Shown in pieces: positions 63,059-64,000 of a DNA stretch of 64,000 bases. The notes below the pieces were generated by a model, which saw nothing but the letters and a program-made list of their open reading frames with translations, searched no databases and was not told the origin of the DNA. The DNA is from Sulfitobacter sp. W027 (GTDB taxonomy: Bacteria > Pseudomonadota > Alphaproteobacteria > Rhodobacterales > Rhodobacteraceae), in assembly GCF_025143985.1 (NCBI RefSeq), contig NZ_CP083564.1, forward strand, positions 1,489,501 through 1,553,500. The letters run 5' to 3'. A program made the position numbers and the translations under genes. Each line of letters starts with the position of its first letter. Position 1 is the first letter of the stretch.

Positions 63059-63460
63059 ATGCCCCTTTCCTCGTCCACTCCCTGCAGAAGAACCTTGCCC
63101 GACGGGTCGGTCTGCGGTTCCATGGAACGCCGTCCGCGTGGTAATTGTGCTGCTTGTCACCGCCGTGCGGGCAAGGCCTATAATTTGCGCAAGGCCGCGG
63201 CGCCTGGTTCACATACCGAGGCCGAATGGCTCGTTCACGCTGCGACGTTCTCCCACTGCCCTGGGTGTGGGCGGTCCTGGGATGTCGTCGAGCGCCCTAA
63301 CGGTCAGAAGCGGCCTTATACAAAAGGCCATATCGTGGCGCTAATCGATGGCGGCTCAAACGGGATCGAGAATCTCCGCCCGGAATGTGCGCGGTGCAAC
63401 TACGGAGGGCCTGGGGTGGGTTTTCGCTCGAAAACAAGCGGCCGTCCGTCCATGAGATAG
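63059..63460 (+). CDS. HNH endonuclease-family protein
   Basis: This 133-residue protein has an HNH motif in TKGHIVALIDGGSNGIENLRPECARCN (His91, Asn105/106 region, Cys110, Cys113) with the paired zinc knuckle CPGC (Cys67/Cys70). Another Cys pair (C30-x-x-C33) lies near the N-terminus. HNH proteins of this size are typical of phages, plasmids and restriction systems; a nicking or homing role is possible. No terminase or methylase gene is beside it. Confidence 0.75.
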   Translation: MPLSSSTPCRRTLPDGSVCGSMERRPRGNCAACHRRAGKAYNLRKAAAPGSHTEAEWLVHAATFSHCPGCGRSWDVVERPNGQKRPYTKGHIVALIDGGSNGIENLRPECARCNYGGPGVGFRSKTSGRPSMR

Positions 63461-63545
63461 TTTCTTCAATTGTCTCAAAAGATTACACCTTCGGGACCAG
63501 CTATCTACCGGCTCGTCAGATTGCCGGTCCCATCGAGCCTGAAAA

Positions 63546-63827
63546 ATGATCACGCCCGTAACTGATCAAGGGCGTGACTATAGCGAGAGATCGGATAAGT
63601 TAGCATCTATGCTGCAAGATCTGACAACATTTCAGGCGGTCCTCATTGTCATTCTCGTGTCCATCGGGATCTATCCGGTTGGTTGGATTGCCCAGTGGGT
63701 TCTCTGGCGCTTGGCCCGATGGGCATCATACCGGATCTGGGGTAAGGCAGGCGCGCGAAACGTGGATATGGCTATCCATCCCGATTCAAAGTGGAAGCGA
63801 CAAGGGGGCGACAACGCCGACTTTTAA
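63546..63827 (+). CDS. Small single-span membrane protein, doubtful
   Basis: This 93-residue frame (or 72 residues from the ATG at 63609) has one hydrophobic span (FQAVLIVILVSIGIYPVGWI) flanked by basic residues, so it could be a small membrane protein. Neither start has a strong ribosome site. The final 63828-64000 shows no gene. Confidence 0.4.
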   Translation: MITPVTDQGRDYSERSDKLASMLQDLTTFQAVLIVILVSIGIYPVGWIAQWVLWRLARWASYRIWGKAGARNVDMAIHPDSKWKRQGGDNADF

Positions 63828-64000
63828 GGTCCTCGCGTTCCGAGATCTTAGCGGCGCACTTTCCCAAACTGGCTCCGCGAACTTTCTAAAAATGTGATAT
63901 GGGCCATGATCAGAACCTCACGGATCGGTCTTCAACATATACTGACATGGAGAAGCAGAAAACAGCATGAAACCTAAACCCGATACACCTTAGGAACGCT

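Overview
The window looks like chromosomal DNA of a marine alphaproteobacterium of the Rhodobacterales, Roseobacter group (Sulfitobacter-like; the genus is a guess). Reasons: high GC, the isc/suf gene order typical of that order, an IscR without its usual three cysteines, a full cbb3 oxidase locus with FNR-type boxes, and DMGDH-like GcvT-fused oxidoreductases. About 1-48.6 kb is dense, operonic core-type sequence. From about 48.9 kb to the end, coding density drops, intergenic repeats appear and genes are accessory.

Layout. 0-1.7 kb: 5' end of isocitrate dehydrogenase, then an HD-phosphohydrolase / small protein / hydrolase operon. 1.8-10.2 kb: iscR-cysteine desulfurase-sufB-(pyruvyltransferase-like)-sufC-sufD-(two membrane proteins)-sufS, followed by tRNA-Arg(CCG). 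10.5-12.8 kb: one-carbon/B12 genes (methyl-THF methyltransferase, MetF-like protein, small partner). 13.1-15.0 kb: ppx/gppA and rlmE. 15.0-18.0 kb: an exported protein and two metallo-beta-lactamase-fold proteins. 18.2-20.8 kb: metNIQ. 21.2-30.0 kb: a NitT/TauT-type ABC importer, an XRE-cupin regulator and two FAD-GcvT oxidoreductases, with a matching candidate operator at the SBP gene and at the regulator gene. 30.1-42.8 kb: a low-oxygen regulon: ccoNOQP, ccoGHIS, fixK, an OmpR-type regulator (FxkR-like), a hybrid FixL and a USP/cytochrome c pair. FNR/FixK boxes lie about 55 bp before three start codons, and a K-box-like repeat precedes fixK. This reads as hFixL -> FxkR -> FixK -> oxidase.

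43.1-48.6 kb holds the most unusual locus: a three-gene operon of a c-heme Tll0287-like exported sensor, a 1055-residue hybrid histidine kinase (HAMP-PAS-HisKA-HATPase-REC-REC-Hpt), and a protein that joins a receiver domain directly to an EamA/DMT membrane transporter. The architecture suggests that a phosphorelay acts on a transporter rather than on DNA.

At 48.92 kb a 3' half of a tRNA-Ser(CGA) gene remains without its 5' half, as expected for the distal attachment site of an island integrated into an intact tRNA-Ser to the right of the window. The presumed island carries a HAD dehalogenase, a decayed MFS fragment, a TetR/AhpD-like/OYE detoxification unit with three operator-like palindromes, a thioesterase, a methyltransferase, two regulator genes with TolB-like and TPR regions bracketed by 30-bp direct repeats, and small genes including an HNH protein. 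No integrase, transposase, rRNA or CRISPR array was seen.
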